Shown here one piece after another: positions 23,536-30,569 of a stretch of 30,569 nt of DNA; the stretch's first letter is position 1; every line of letters begins with the position of its first letter. The translations under genes were made by a program, and so were the position numbers. Origin of the DNA: Bacteroidaceae bacterium (lineage in GTDB: Bacteria; Bacteroidota; Bacteroidia; Bacteroidales; Bacteroidaceae); assembly GCA_900770705.1 (NCBI GenBank), contig CAAGLF010000094.1, positions 1 through 30,569 on the forward strand, read 5' to 3'. Below the pieces are notes generated by a model. It worked only from the letters and a program-made list of their open reading frames with translations. It did not search any database and was not told the origin of the DNA.

Positions 23536-25263
23536 ATGGATTGGTTACTGAAAATCCTGGCCGACCCGGCATCGATTGCCCACATCGTCATCCTGTACGC
23601 AGCCGTGATCTGTGTGGGCGTCCGGCTCGGGCGTGTCAAGTTCGGAGGTGTAGCGCTGGGCGTGACCTTCGTGCTCTTTGCCGGCATTTTGGCCGGTCAC
23701 ATCTTCAATCAGTTTGGAATCGACCACGCGGCACAGAAGCCCATCATCGACTTTGTGAAAGAGCTGGGTCTGATTCTATTTGTCTATTGTATCGGATTGC
23801 AGGTGGGCCCGAGCTTCTTTGCCACTTTCCGCGAGGGCGGGCTGGGGATGAATATGCTCACGCTCGGCCTCGTGCTGATGAACGTGCTGGTGATGCTGGG
23901 CCTCTACTTCCTCTGCATTAACACCGGTATGCTCACCAACGACGGCAGTGCCCTGCCGATGATGGTGGGTGTAATGTACGGAGCCGTGACCAATACGCCA
24001 GGTCTCGGTGCCGCCAACGGCGTGCTGCCCTCCCTGATACCGGAGGGCGTGGATGTGCCGGCCATCGCCAACGGATATGCCTGTGCCTACCCGTTGGGCG
24101 TAGTGGGTATCATACTGGCCACCATCGCCATCCGCTACCTGTGCCGTATAAATCTCGACAAAGAGCAGGCACAGATACAGGCAGAACAGGAAAGCAATCC
24201 GCACGCCACGCCCATACACCTCGTACTGAAGGTAACGAACAAGGCCGTAGTGGGCCGCACACTCCACGAACTGCACGCCTTCCTGAACCGCGAGTTCGTC
24301 GTTTCCCGCTGTATAAAAGAGGGAGAGATATTCGTGCCTAACGGCGACACCAAGCTCGAAATCAATATGGAAATTCACCTGGTTTGTGCCGAGGACGAAG
24401 CCGAACCCATCACCGTACTCATAGGAGAGGCAGTGGAAGGAAAGGACTGGAAGGCCGACTATGACAAGACAAAGTACGTATCCCGCCGCCTGGTCATCAC
24501 CCGTCCGGAGATAAACGGAAAGACATTCGGCCAGTTGCACTTCAGCACCATCTACGGAGTGAACGTGACGAGAGTGACGCGTAACGGTATGGAGCTCTTT
24601 GCCAGCCGCAGCCTCCGCCTGCAAGTGGGCGACCGCATACTCGTAACGGGTCCCGAAGAAAACATCGAACACGTAAAGGAAGCCATAGGAGACAGCATAA
24701 AACGCCTGGACCATCCCAACGTAGGCGCCATCTTCTTCGGTATACTGCTGGGTATTGTATTCGGACAGCTGCCCATCCCTATCCCCGGCGTCGACGTGCC
24801 CGTGAAGCTGGGACTGGCCGGCGGTCCACTGGTGGTGGCCATTCTGATCGGTGCATTCGGCTACCGCTACAAGATCAACACCTACACATCCACTTCGGCC
24901 AATCTAATGCTTCGTGAGGTAGGTCTCATCCTCTTCCTGGCCAGCGTGGGCATACAGGCCGGTGCCACCTTCTGGAACACCGTGACCAACGGCGACGGCA
25001 TCACCTATGTATGGACCGGCTTCCTCATCACAACTATCCCCATCCTCATCGCCGGCGTCATCGGACGATGGAAACTGAAGCTGAACTACTTCACCCTGAT
25101 GGGTCTCATCGCAGGTTCAAACACCGATCCCCCTGCCCTGGCCTTTGCAAACCAGACAGCAGGCAACGACGCACCTGCCGTGGGCTACTCCACCGTATAT
25201 CCGCTGGCAATGTTCCTGCGTATCCTAATGGCCCAGCTCGTGCTACTGTTCTTTATGGGATAA
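23536..25263 (+). CDS. AspT/YidE/YbjL-family membrane transporter
   Basis: A 575-residue inner-membrane protein of the aspartate:alanine exchanger family. Two homologous membrane halves (about 1-195 and 375-575, each with 5-6 helices) flank two RCK_C (TrkA-C) domains (about 205-280 and 290-370). Family marks are GVTFVLFAGILAGHIFNQFG, GLILFVYCIGLQVGPSFFATFREGG in the first half, REVGLILFLASVGIQAGATFW in the second, and GVMYGAVTNTPGLGAAN and GLIAGSNTDPPALAFANQ, the paired pore-lining segments. The substrate cannot be told; AspT exchanges aspartate and alanine, and other relatives export dicarboxylates or are orphan. The ATG at 23536 places the N-terminus just before helix 1. The next gene begins 33 bp later. 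Confidence 0.87.
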   Translation: MDWLLKILADPASIAHIVILYAAVICVGVRLGRVKFGGVALGVTFVLFAGILAGHIFNQFGIDHAAQKPIIDFVKELGLILFVYCIGLQVGPSFFATFREGGLGMNMLTLGLVLMNVLVMLGLYFLCINTGMLTNDGSALPMMVGVMYGAVTNTPGLGAANGVLPSLIPEGVDVPAIANGYACAYPLGVVGIILATIAIRYLCRINLDKEQAQIQAEQESNPHATPIHLVLKVTNKAVVGRTLHELHAFLNREFVVSRCIKEGEIFVPNGDTKLEINMEIHLVCAEDEAEPITVLIGEAVEGKDWKADYDKTKYVSRRLVITRPEINGKTFGQLHFSTIYGVNVTRVTRNGMELFASRSLRLQVGDRILVTGPEENIEHVKEAIGDSIKRLDHPNVGAIFFGILLGIVFGQLPIPIPGVDVPVKLGLAGGPLVVAILIGAFGYRYKINTYTSTSANLMLREVGLILFLASVGIQAGATFWNTVTNGDGITYVWTGFLITTIPILIAGVIGRWKLKLNYFTLMGLIAGSNTDPPALAFANQTAGNDAPAVGYSTVYPLAMFLRILMAQLVLLFFMG

Positions 25264-25296
25264 TTGCCCGTCACATTCACCCTACAATCAGACAAG

Positions 25297-25971
25297 ATGT
25301 ACTGGATATTCTTTATCGCCTTTGCCCTCATCAGCTACTTGGTGCAGGCAAATCTACAATCAAAGTTCAAGAAGTATTCGCAAGTCCCCCTCTCAGGCGG
25401 ACTGAGCGGACGGGAAGTCGCCGAGAAGATGTTGCGCGACAATGGTATCTATGACGTGCAGGTCACCTCGACCCCGGGCCATCTGACCGACCACTACAAC
25501 CCGGCCACCAAGACCGTCAATCTCAGCGAAAGCGTCTACAACCAGCGAAGCGTGGCTGCCGCTGCCGTGGCTGCCCACGAATGCGGCCACGCCGTACAGC
25601 ATGCAGTGGCCTACGGCCCGTTGCAGCTGCGCAGCGCTCTGGTGCCGGCCGTCTCCTTTGCCTCCCAATGGGTGCAGTGGATTCTGCTGGCAGGCATACT
25701 GATGGTCAACACCTTCCCCGGCCTTCTGCTGGCAGGTATCGTACTGTTTGCCCTGACGACGCTCTTCTCCTTCATCACCCTGCCGGTGGAAATCGACGCC
25801 AGCCGGCGCGCTACCGCCTGGCTGCTGTCGGCCGGTCTTACATCCAGCCGCGACCACACGATGGCAGTCAGCGCCCTGCGTTCGGCAGCCTATACCTATG
25901 TTGTGGCCGCACTCGGCTCGCTGGCCACCCTCGTTTACTATATACTTATATATATGGGCAGGCGAGACTGA
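25297..25971 (+). CDS. Membrane-bound zinc metallopeptidase, YugP family
   Basis: A 224-residue putative membrane protease of the YugP (neutral zinc metallopeptidase) family. TM1 is at about 2-18. The zinc motif is AAHECGHAVQH with H94, E95 and H98, and a likely third ligand is E165 in LPVEIDASRRA. There are two or three more membrane segments at about 110-162 and 195-218. The N-terminal segment SGLSGREVAEKMLRDNGIYDVQV...LTDHYNP...VNLSESVYNQRSVAAAAVAAHE is the usual family layout. The ATG at 25297 gives the standard N-terminus; an earlier TTG at 25264 is rejected. It lies 33 bp after the transporter gene, so the two share a transcript that ends at a strong terminator. Substrate unknown. Confidence 0.85.
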   Translation: MYWIFFIAFALISYLVQANLQSKFKKYSQVPLSGGLSGREVAEKMLRDNGIYDVQVTSTPGHLTDHYNPATKTVNLSESVYNQRSVAAAAVAAHECGHAVQHAVAYGPLQLRSALVPAVSFASQWVQWILLAGILMVNTFPGLLLAGIVLFALTTLFSFITLPVEIDASRRATAWLLSAGLTSSRDHTMAVSALRSAAYTYVVAALGSLATLVYYILIYMGRRD

Positions 25972-25994
25972 ATCGTCCACACACACTGATATGG

Positions 25995-26039
25995 CCACTG
26001 CCGGAGGATATTGCTTCTATCCTCCGGCAGTGGTTTTTT
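25995..26039 (+). terminator. Very strong intrinsic terminator
   Basis: CCACTGCCGGAGGATA (25995-26010), a 7-nt loop, and its perfect 16-bp complement (26018-26033) are followed by six T (26034-26039). It ends the AspT-YugP transcript 23 bp after the stop. Confidence 0.95.
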
Positions 26040-26126
26040 CCTTCCTAAACGCCAGCAAAAATGAAACCCATAGTGCACAGAACGAGGAACAATGTGCATA
26101 AAACAGACGAAAAAGGCCCGAATTAT

Positions 26127-26157
26127 TTTGTATATCCCCCGCCTTGCTGTAACTTTG
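26127..26157 (+). promoter_or_regulatory. Consensus promoter TTTG-N19-TAACTTTG
   Basis: The -33 element TTTG (26127-26130) and -7 element TAACTTTG (26150-26157) are 19 nt apart, a full match to the Bacteroidota housekeeping promoter. The start site near 26161-26164 leaves a short leader before the ATG at 26190. Confidence 0.85.
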
Positions 26158-26189
26158 CAGCCCGGAAAACATTAACACAATCCCTTTTT

Positions 26190-27965
26190 ATGACAAAAAG
26201 AAAGATACAATTCAGCCTGCTCTATCGAGATATGTTCCAGTCGAGCGGTAAGTTCCAGCCCCGCAAGGACCAGCTCGAACGCATTGCCCCCGTCATCATC
26301 AAGATGGGTTGCTTCGCCCGCGTAGAAACCAACGGTGGAGCCTTCGAGCAGGTGAACCTGCTCTATGGCGAGAACCCCAACAAGGCTGTTCGCGCATTCA
26401 CCGCCCCCTTCAACAAAGTGGGTATCAAGACACATATGCTCGACCGCGGACTGAACGCATTGAGAATGTTCCCTGTTCCGGCCGACGTGCGTCGTCTGAT
26501 GTACAAAGTGAAGCATGCGCAGGGCGTGGATATCACCAGAATATTCTGCGGACTCAACGATGTGCGCAATATCATCCCCTCCATCAAATATGCCCTGGAA
26601 GCCGGAATGACGCCACAGGCCACCCTCTGTATCACCACCTCCCCCATCCACACGGCAGAATACTATGCCGGCATAGCCGACCAGCTCATAGCGGCCGGCG
26701 CCCCGGAAATCTGCTTGAAGGATATGGCCGGTATCGGTCAGCCCGCCATGCTCGGCCAGCTGACACGGATGATCAAGGAGAAACACCCCGACGTCATCAT
26801 CGAATACCACGGCCACAGCGGTCCGGGCCTCTCTATGGCCAGCATTCTCGAAGTCTGCAAGAACGGTGCAGACGTCATCGACACGGCTATTGAACCTCTC
26901 TCCTGGGGCAAGGTGCACCCGGACATCATCTCCGTCCAGTCGATGCTGAAGAACGCCGGCTTCGACGTTCCCGAGATAAATATGGAGGCTTATATGGAAG
27001 CCCGCAAGCTGACGCAGGAGTTCATCGACGACTTCCTCGGCTACTTTATGAATCCCTCCAACAAGCTGATGAGTTCGCTGCTGCTGGGCTGTGGTCTCCC
27101 CGGCGGTATGATGGGCTCTATGATGGCCGATCTGAAGGGCGTAATGAGCGCTATCAACAACAACCGCCAGGCCAAAGGCAAGGAACCTCTCTCGGAAGAC
27201 GCACTGCTCGTGAAGCTCTTCGACGAGGTGGCCTATGTATGGCCGCGCGTGGGCTACCCCCCACTGGTAACCCCCTTCTCGCAGTATGTCAAGAATATCG
27301 CCCTGATGAACCTCCTGACAGAAAGCATGGACAAGCCCCGCTACTCTATGATGGACAACTCCATCTGGGGTATGATCCTCGGCAAGAGCGGCCACCTGCC
27401 CGGCCCAGTCGCTCCGGAAATCATTGAACTGGCCAAGGAGAAGGGCTTTGAATTTACCGACGCCGACCCGCAAAGCAACTATCCCGACGAGCTCGACCGC
27501 TTCCGCAAGGAGATGGAAGAGAACGGATGGGAACTGGGAGAAGACGACGAGGAACTCTTCGAATTTGCCATGCACGAGACCCAATACCGCGACTACAAGT
27601 CCGGCGCAGCCAAGAAGCGCTTCCTCGCCGACCTGCAGGCTGCCAAGGACGCAGCAGGCGCTACTGGTATGACCCCGGAAGAAGCCGACGCGCTGAAACA
27701 CGCGAAGGCCGACGCTGTAGTAGCACCCGAAAGCGGCACCGTGCTGTGGGAAATCGGGGGTGACGCCGAATGCGTCAAGAGTATTGAGCCGTTCATCGGC
27801 AAGCAGTACAAGGAAGGTGACTTCTTCTGCTACATCGAGAACACGCACGGACAAATTCTCTCCATCCCCGCCGCACTGGGTGGCAAACTGGTGGAGATCA
27901 ATGCCAAGCAGGGTGCCCACGTAGCCAAAGGCGACGTGCTGGCATATATTGAGAGAGGCGAGTGA
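26190..27965 (+). CDS. Carboxyltransferase subunit (pyruvate carboxylase B / oxaloacetate decarboxylase alpha / transcarboxylase 5S type)
   Basis: A 591-residue subunit with an HMGL-like TIM-barrel carboxyltransferase domain (about 5-275), a PYC_OADA-type domain (about 290-465) and a C-terminal biotinyl/lipoyl-like domain (about 515-591). The catalytic site is intact: R13/D14 in YRDMFQS, the metal-ligand or carbamyl Lys K177 in CLKDMAG, and H207/H209 in EYHGHSGPG. The C-terminal domain keeps the fold residues (APESGTVLWEIGGD, GDVLAYIERG), but the biotin site expected as E-A/S-M-K-M reads E550-N-T-H-G, so His553 stands where the biotinylated Lys belongs. The transfer step to or from pyruvate therefore probably uses a biotin carrier on another chain. 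Start chosen at 26190, just after the promoter. Monocistronic; a terminator follows. Confidence 0.9.
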   Translation: MTKRKIQFSLLYRDMFQSSGKFQPRKDQLERIAPVIIKMGCFARVETNGGAFEQVNLLYGENPNKAVRAFTAPFNKVGIKTHMLDRGLNALRMFPVPADVRRLMYKVKHAQGVDITRIFCGLNDVRNIIPSIKYALEAGMTPQATLCITTSPIHTAEYYAGIADQLIAAGAPEICLKDMAGIGQPAMLGQLTRMIKEKHPDVIIEYHGHSGPGLSMASILEVCKNGADVIDTAIEPLSWGKVHPDIISVQSMLKNAGFDVPEINMEAYMEARKLTQEFIDDFLGYFMNPSNKLMSSLLLGCGLPGGMMGSMMADLKGVMSAINNNRQAKGKEPLSEDALLVKLFDEVAYVWPRVGYPPLVTPFSQYVKNIALMNLLTESMDKPRYSMMDNSIWGMILGKSGHLPGPVAPEIIELAKEKGFEFTDADPQSNYPDELDRFRKEMEENGWELGEDDEELFEFAMHETQYRDYKSGAAKKRFLADLQAAKDAAGATGMTPEEADALKHAKADAVVAPESGTVLWEIGGDAECVKSIEPFIGKQYKEGDFFCYIENTHGQILSIPAALGGKLVEINAKQGAHVAKGDVLAYIERGE

Positions 27966-27990
27966 AACTTTAGATAGGATCAACAGACAT

Positions 27991-28048
27991 AGCGTATGAG
28001 GCAAGGGGCTGATCTGCCCACCGAAAAGCCTCATACGCTATTCGATTT
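27991..28048 (+). terminator. Terminator after the carboxyltransferase gene
   Basis: AGCGTATGAGGC (27991-28002) and GCCTCATACGCT (28028-28039) form a perfect 12-bp stem. Inner GGGC/GCCC pairing is also possible. ATTCGATTTT follows. Confidence 0.85.
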
Positions 28049-28160
28049 TCCGAACATCGCTTCTATATACACCGCTTCGAAGCACCACAACCGACCAGTC
28101 GGGACACAGAGAATGACCCCGCCGCCAACAGCCATTCGGCACCAACCATACACGCCTTCT

Positions 28161-28811
28161 ATGAAACAAGTCCTAACCTTCCTGCTCCTCTTCCTGTCCG
28201 TACTCCCGCTGCAAGCCCAGCAGGCCCAGGAAGTCAAGCGTACCACACAGACCTTCTGCTTTCCAGAGTTTGTCGAAGCCAAGATACTCCAGCCATTCGG
28301 CCGTTCGGTGACAGCCCGCGCCAACATCTTCTACAAAGACGCCGGTCTCTACTTCCTGGACGGAGACACTATAAAGAAGGCATTCGTCGACCGCATACTG
28401 GGTGTACAATTCGGCGACTCCGTAACCTTCCGCAAGGTTACGGAAGACAGGATGGGAAGGGTCATCGCCCGGCAGGGATACAACGAACTGGTATGCGTCA
28501 CGGTCATTGATATGGCCAAGCTGCGCAGCGAAACAGAAGGAGGAGAGAACCTGCCGTTCCTGGAAATCGAAGGACGCACCACTTCATCCTTCTTCGAGAT
28601 AGACGGCGACAGGTTTGCAGAAAAGAACTATCCGCTCAAGAACATCTACTTCTTCATCGTACGCGGTATGCCCGTTCCGGCCAAGGAAAGCCAGATAAAG
28701 ACTCGTGTCAAGCCGGAGTTCCAGCGTGCATTCAGAGACGCGGTGGAAGACCGCTGGTGGAGTTGGAATGACGCAGAAAGCCTCAAGAAGTTGCTCCAAT
28801 ACCTTCCCTGA
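28161..28811 (+). CDS. Secreted protein of unknown function
   Basis: A 216-residue exported protein, with signal peptide MKQVLTFLLLFLSVLPLQAQ (1-20, cleavage near AQ/QA). The mature part is mixed alpha/beta without cysteines apart from those in FCFPEF and LVCVTV. It includes RSVTARANIFYKDAGLYFLDGDTIKKAF, FGDSVTFRKV and a Trp-rich end (DRWWSWNDAESLKKLL). The layout resembles small periplasmic proteins of Bacteroidales, but I do not recognise the family. The start at 28161 is set by the signal peptide. No TAnnTTTG element is found between the upstream terminator and the start, so its promoter is unclear. A bidirectional terminator follows. Confidence 0.75.
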   Translation: MKQVLTFLLLFLSVLPLQAQQAQEVKRTTQTFCFPEFVEAKILQPFGRSVTARANIFYKDAGLYFLDGDTIKKAFVDRILGVQFGDSVTFRKVTEDRMGRVIARQGYNELVCVTVIDMAKLRSETEGGENLPFLEIEGRTTSSFFEIDGDRFAEKNYPLKNIYFFIVRGMPVPAKESQIKTRVKPEFQRAFRDAVEDRWWSWNDAESLKKLLQYLP

Positions 28812-28832
28812 CTGTTCACCCCCCTTCCACTC

Positions 28833-28888
28833 AAAAGGATTGGGAGCCGCACACGGCCTTTCACCGCCGCCGGCTCCCAATCCTTTTT
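28833..28888. terminator. Bidirectional terminator between convergent genes
   Basis: A 17-bp perfect inverted repeat runs from AAAAGGATTGGGAGCCG (28833-28849) to its complement at 28871-28887. It ends in five T rightward (28884-28888) and starts with four A that read TTTT leftward. It serves both the secreted-protein gene and recO. Confidence 0.93.
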
Positions 28889-28909
28889 GTATGATTCTAC
28901 GCAAGCCCT

Positions 28910-29644
28910 CTACGTACGAAAGACTTCTCTCAGCACTTGTGCCGATTTCAGTTCCGGGAAATCGGGCAAGTGCAGGCGATAATAGTCGCCCAGTTTCTCC
29001 AACAGCCGACTGCGCGCTGCTCCTGACAGTTTCAACAAATGCATACTGCCATAGTCCATCCGAAGGAGCAAGGGTAGCAAGCGCCCCTCCTCCGGCTCCA
29101 GATAGTCGGGATGTAAAGGCCGGACGTCCACAAAGCAGCCGGCCCGCAAATCAAAGTAGCCCGTATCCCGCACGAAGCCTTCGACATTAGGATAAAAACC
29201 CAGCATTAAGGTCAGCCGCAGCTGGAATACCAGATGAAAATTGGCAAATCCGTCCCGACTGGTGTCCAGCCAGACCAACGAGTGCTCCACAAAATCATAC
29301 ACGGCGGCAGCATCCGGCTCCATCCGCAAAGCATAGCGCAACAGTTCCGCCAAGTACAGCGCCATCGCCCCCTTGCCGGCTTCGTAAGGCACAGAGCAAA
29401 AAGGCTGTGCCACCCGCGCCGAACGCACCCGACAAAGGGAGTTGCCAGTACGCCGGTCATCCCACTCCAACTCCAACACGGCCATCGGTTGAAACAACGT
29501 ATGCCGCACGGCCACTTTGGCACTTCGGGAGATCCGCACGGCAAAAGAGGCACGCCCACGCTCACGGGTGAACACATCAGCCACCAGCATATCATCACTA
29601 TATTTAATAAGGTGGAGCACCACCCCTCGAGACTTCAGCAACAT
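28910..29644 (-). CDS. recO: DNA repair protein RecO
   Basis: A 244-residue RecO, which anneals ssDNA and loads RecA with RecR in gap repair. The N-terminal OB-fold domain (about 1-80) starts with the family segment MLLKSRGVVLHLIKYSDDMLVADVFTRERGRASFAVRISRS. The helical C-terminal domain (about 85-244) has GKGAMALYLAELLRYAL, VYDFVEHSLVWLD and NFHLVFQLRLTLMLGFYPN. No zinc-finger cysteines are present, as usual in the Bacteroidota form. Position beside tRNA-Glu and rpsT is, to my knowledge, common in Bacteroidales. Promoter at 29762. Confidence 0.92.
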   Translation of the reverse strand: MLLKSRGVVLHLIKYSDDMLVADVFTRERGRASFAVRISRSAKVAVRHTLFQPMAVLELEWDDRRTGNSLCRVRSARVAQPFCSVPYEAGKGAMALYLAELLRYALRMEPDAAAVYDFVEHSLVWLDTSRDGFANFHLVFQLRLTLMLGFYPNVEGFVRDTGYFDLRAGCFVDVRPLHPDYLEPEEGRLLPLLLRMDYGSMHLLKLSGAARSRLLEKLGDYYRLHLPDFPELKSAQVLREVFRT

Positions 29645-29761
29645 ACGTAAACTATAAAACCGAAACCGGCAGCGCGGACCGCCGAAGAACTACAGCCGTC
29701 CTATTTCATTTTTCCGCCGCAGAACGAAAATCTTTCACGGCAATAACAAATTCTACAGGCC

Positions 29762-29769
29762 CAAAAGTA
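29762..29769 (-). promoter_or_regulatory. -7 element for recO (TACTTTTG)
   Basis: CAAAAGTA on the + strand reads TACTTTTG leftward, about 118 bp before the recO ATG. No TTTG is found at the -33 position. Confidence 0.6.
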
Positions 29770-29840
29770 CGGATTTCAACCTTCTTCCCCGCAGCAGACA
29801 TAGAAAAATGCACTTATGCAAGAAAAAAAAAGCAGAAAGC

Positions 29841-29871
29841 TTGGCCAAATGAAAAATATATCCTACTTTTG
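29841..29871 (+). promoter_or_regulatory. tRNA-Glu/rpsT promoter (TTGG-N19-TACTTTTG)
   Basis: The -33 element TTGG (29841-29844) and -7 element TACTTTTG (29864-29871) are 19 nt apart. The start near 29875-29878 is about 50 nt upstream of the tRNA. As no other promoter precedes rpsT, tRNA and rpsT are probably cotranscribed and the tRNA cut out. Confidence 0.8.
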
Positions 29872-29926
29872 CACTCGCAAATCAGCGCCGGTCAGTATCG
29901 ACCAAGTGCGCCAGCGTTTGCAGGCA

Positions 29927-29998
29927 GGTCCCTTCGTCTATCGGTTAGGACGAGAGATTTTCATTCTCTAAAGAGCGGTTCGATTCCGCTAGGGACTA
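29927..29998 (+). tRNA. tRNA-Glu (anticodon TTC)
   Basis: The 72-nt cloverleaf has acceptor GGTCCCT/AGGGACT (with a G-U end pair), a D arm around TCTATCGGTTAGGA, anticodon stem AGAGA/TCTCT with loop TTTTCAT (anticodon TTC), and T arm AGCGGTTCGATTCCGCT. Discriminator A; CCA is not encoded. Confidence 0.96.
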
Positions 29999-30031
29999 CT
30001 AATCACAAAGAAAAAGGAAAAGAAAATAACA

Positions 30032-30286
30032 ATGGCAAACCACAAATCATCTGTAAAGAGAATCCGTCAGACGGCACAGCGCAGACTGCACAACCGCTAC
30101 TACGCCAAGACTATGCGTAACGCAGTGCGTAAGCTTCGCGCTACCACAGAGAAAGCAGCTGCCGTTGAACTTCTGCCGAAGGTACAGAAGATGCTGGACA
30201 AGCTGGCTAAGACGAACAAAATTCACAAGAATAAGGCTTCGAACATCAAATCGAGTTTGATGCTTCACGTGAACAAGCTTGCATAA
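30032..30286 (+). CDS. rpsT: 30S ribosomal protein S20
   Basis: An 84-residue basic protein that binds 16S rRNA in the body of the small subunit. The start MANHKSSVKRIRQTAQRRLHNRYYAKTMR and end NKASNIKSSLMLHVNKLA are family hallmarks. It lies 33 nt after the tRNA-Glu and is followed by a strong terminator. Confidence 0.97.
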   Translation: MANHKSSVKRIRQTAQRRLHNRYYAKTMRNAVRKLRATTEKAAAVELLPKVQKMLDKLAKTNKIHKNKASNIKSSLMLHVNKLA

Positions 30287-30360
30287 GCACATAACTAAAG
30301 AAGAAGTCATCCGATTAAGAACGGAGATTTTAAAGTGAAAACATAAAAATCCGCGCGAGT

Positions 30361-30396
30361 GGGTTGAGGGAGAGGACCTCAACCTGCTTTTTTTTG
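30361..30396 (+). terminator. Terminator of tRNA-Glu/rpsT
   Basis: GGTTGAGG (30362-30369), a 7-nt loop, and CCTCAACC (30377-30384) are followed by TGC and eight T (30388-30395). Confidence 0.92.
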
Positions 30397-30483
30397 TACC
30401 AATCTGAAAAAGCACAATGAAAATTAAGACCGATGGCTATACCGCTGTCCCTACCCAGAGCCCACAGAAATCCTTCGCGGACT

Positions 30484-30522
30484 CAAAAAAATGGAAGCCC
30501 CCGTTTCACAACGAAAGCTTCC
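30484..30522 (-). terminator. Leftward terminator near the right edge
   Basis: Read leftward, GGAAGC-TTT-CGTT, a GTGA (GNRA-type) tetraloop, and AACG-GGG-GCTTCC give a 13-bp stem with three U-G pairs, followed by A and seven T (complement of 30485-30491). On the + strand the centre is mismatched (CCC/AAA) and no T-run follows. This implies a leftward gene ending at or just beyond the window edge. Confidence 0.6.
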
Positions 30523-30542
30523 CTCACAGAACTTATATAGAG

Positions 30543-30569
30543 ATGAAAAAACTATTTACGATCCTGTCA
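30543..30569 (+). CDS. Possible start of a secreted protein, cut by the window end
   Basis: ATG followed by KKLFTILS looks like the first nine residues of a signal peptide and stays open to the edge. The leftward terminator just upstream argues against a rightward gene here. The alternative is a leftward gene ending at the TAA at 30533-30535 or at the edge. Only 27 bases are visible. Confidence 0.3.

Noticed and set aside
26172..28034. 620-residue open frame antisense to the carboxyltransferase gene
   Set aside because: It crosses a strong terminator and a promoter and lacks recognisable domains; a shadow frame.
30287..30569. gyrB downstream of rpsT, as I recall from other Bacteroidales
   Set aside because: No GyrB N-terminal sequence is visible in any frame up to the edge.

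Overview
The window is a stretch of chromosome from a Bacteroidota bacterium, most likely a Bacteroidales member close to Prevotellaceae. Three things point there. At least 14 genes or operons are preceded by the Bacteroidota -7 element TAnnTTTG, and three of these also have a TTTG/TTGG -33 element exactly 19 nt upstream. The gene content is typical: recO next to tRNA-Glu and rpsT, an SDR-type threonine dehydrogenase with Kbl, a NifJ-type pyruvate oxidoreductase, a Pit transporter with a C-terminal PhoU-like domain, and an AspT/YidE-type transporter. A secreted protein also ends in the 'VYDLSGRRV...GLYIRNGKK' tail common in Prevotella. The first 34 bases are Illumina adapter, so the left edge is an untrimmed contig end.

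Layout, left to right. 1-932: adapter, then a leftward secreted Cys-rich protein whose last residues are read from adapter. 933-1683: gene-free, with a large hairpin, a leftward promoter and a four-copy 22-bp tandem array. 1684-2154: guanine deaminase. 2177-5538: leftward phosphate operon of a Pit/PhoU-domain transporter followed by an OprO/P-type porin. 5817-8357: divergent OmpR/PhoB-family response regulator and PhoR-like kinase. 8505-10340: MsbA-like ABC exporter. 10574-12367 and 12547-13335: divergent Xaa-Pro aminopeptidase and TcdA. 13584-17132: pyruvate:ferredoxin oxidoreductase. 17469-18925: secreted protein plus a 59-residue small ORF. 18926-19391: gene-free, with a six-copy 22-bp array. 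19392-20579: Kbl. 20926-23226: divergent MetY and threonine dehydrogenase. 23536-25971: AspT-family transporter and a YugP-type membrane zinc protease. 26190-27965: biotin-enzyme carboxyltransferase subunit. 28161-28811: secreted protein of unknown function. 28910-29644: RecO, leftward. 29927-30286: tRNA-Glu and ribosomal protein S20.

How parts fit together. The phosphate block looks like a self-contained regulon. Outer-membrane porin, inner-membrane Pit transporter and two-component system share a divergent control region holding four perfectly 11-bp-phased KTMACA boxes directly upstream of the pit -7 element, plus a TTAACA-N5-TTAACC pair on the regulator side. These resemble known PhoB/PhoP boxes. 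Kbl and threonine dehydrogenase together convert threonine to glycine and acetyl-CoA, from two divergent transcripts around a MetY gene with a strongly structured leader.

The least expected signal is the pair of 22-bp tandem arrays. Both lie about 130 bp upstream of the -7 element of a leftward secreted-protein gene, in the same orientation, with small shared sequence blocks between array and promoter. The carboxyltransferase subunit is also notable: its C-terminal biotinyl domain has His where the biotinylated Lys should be.
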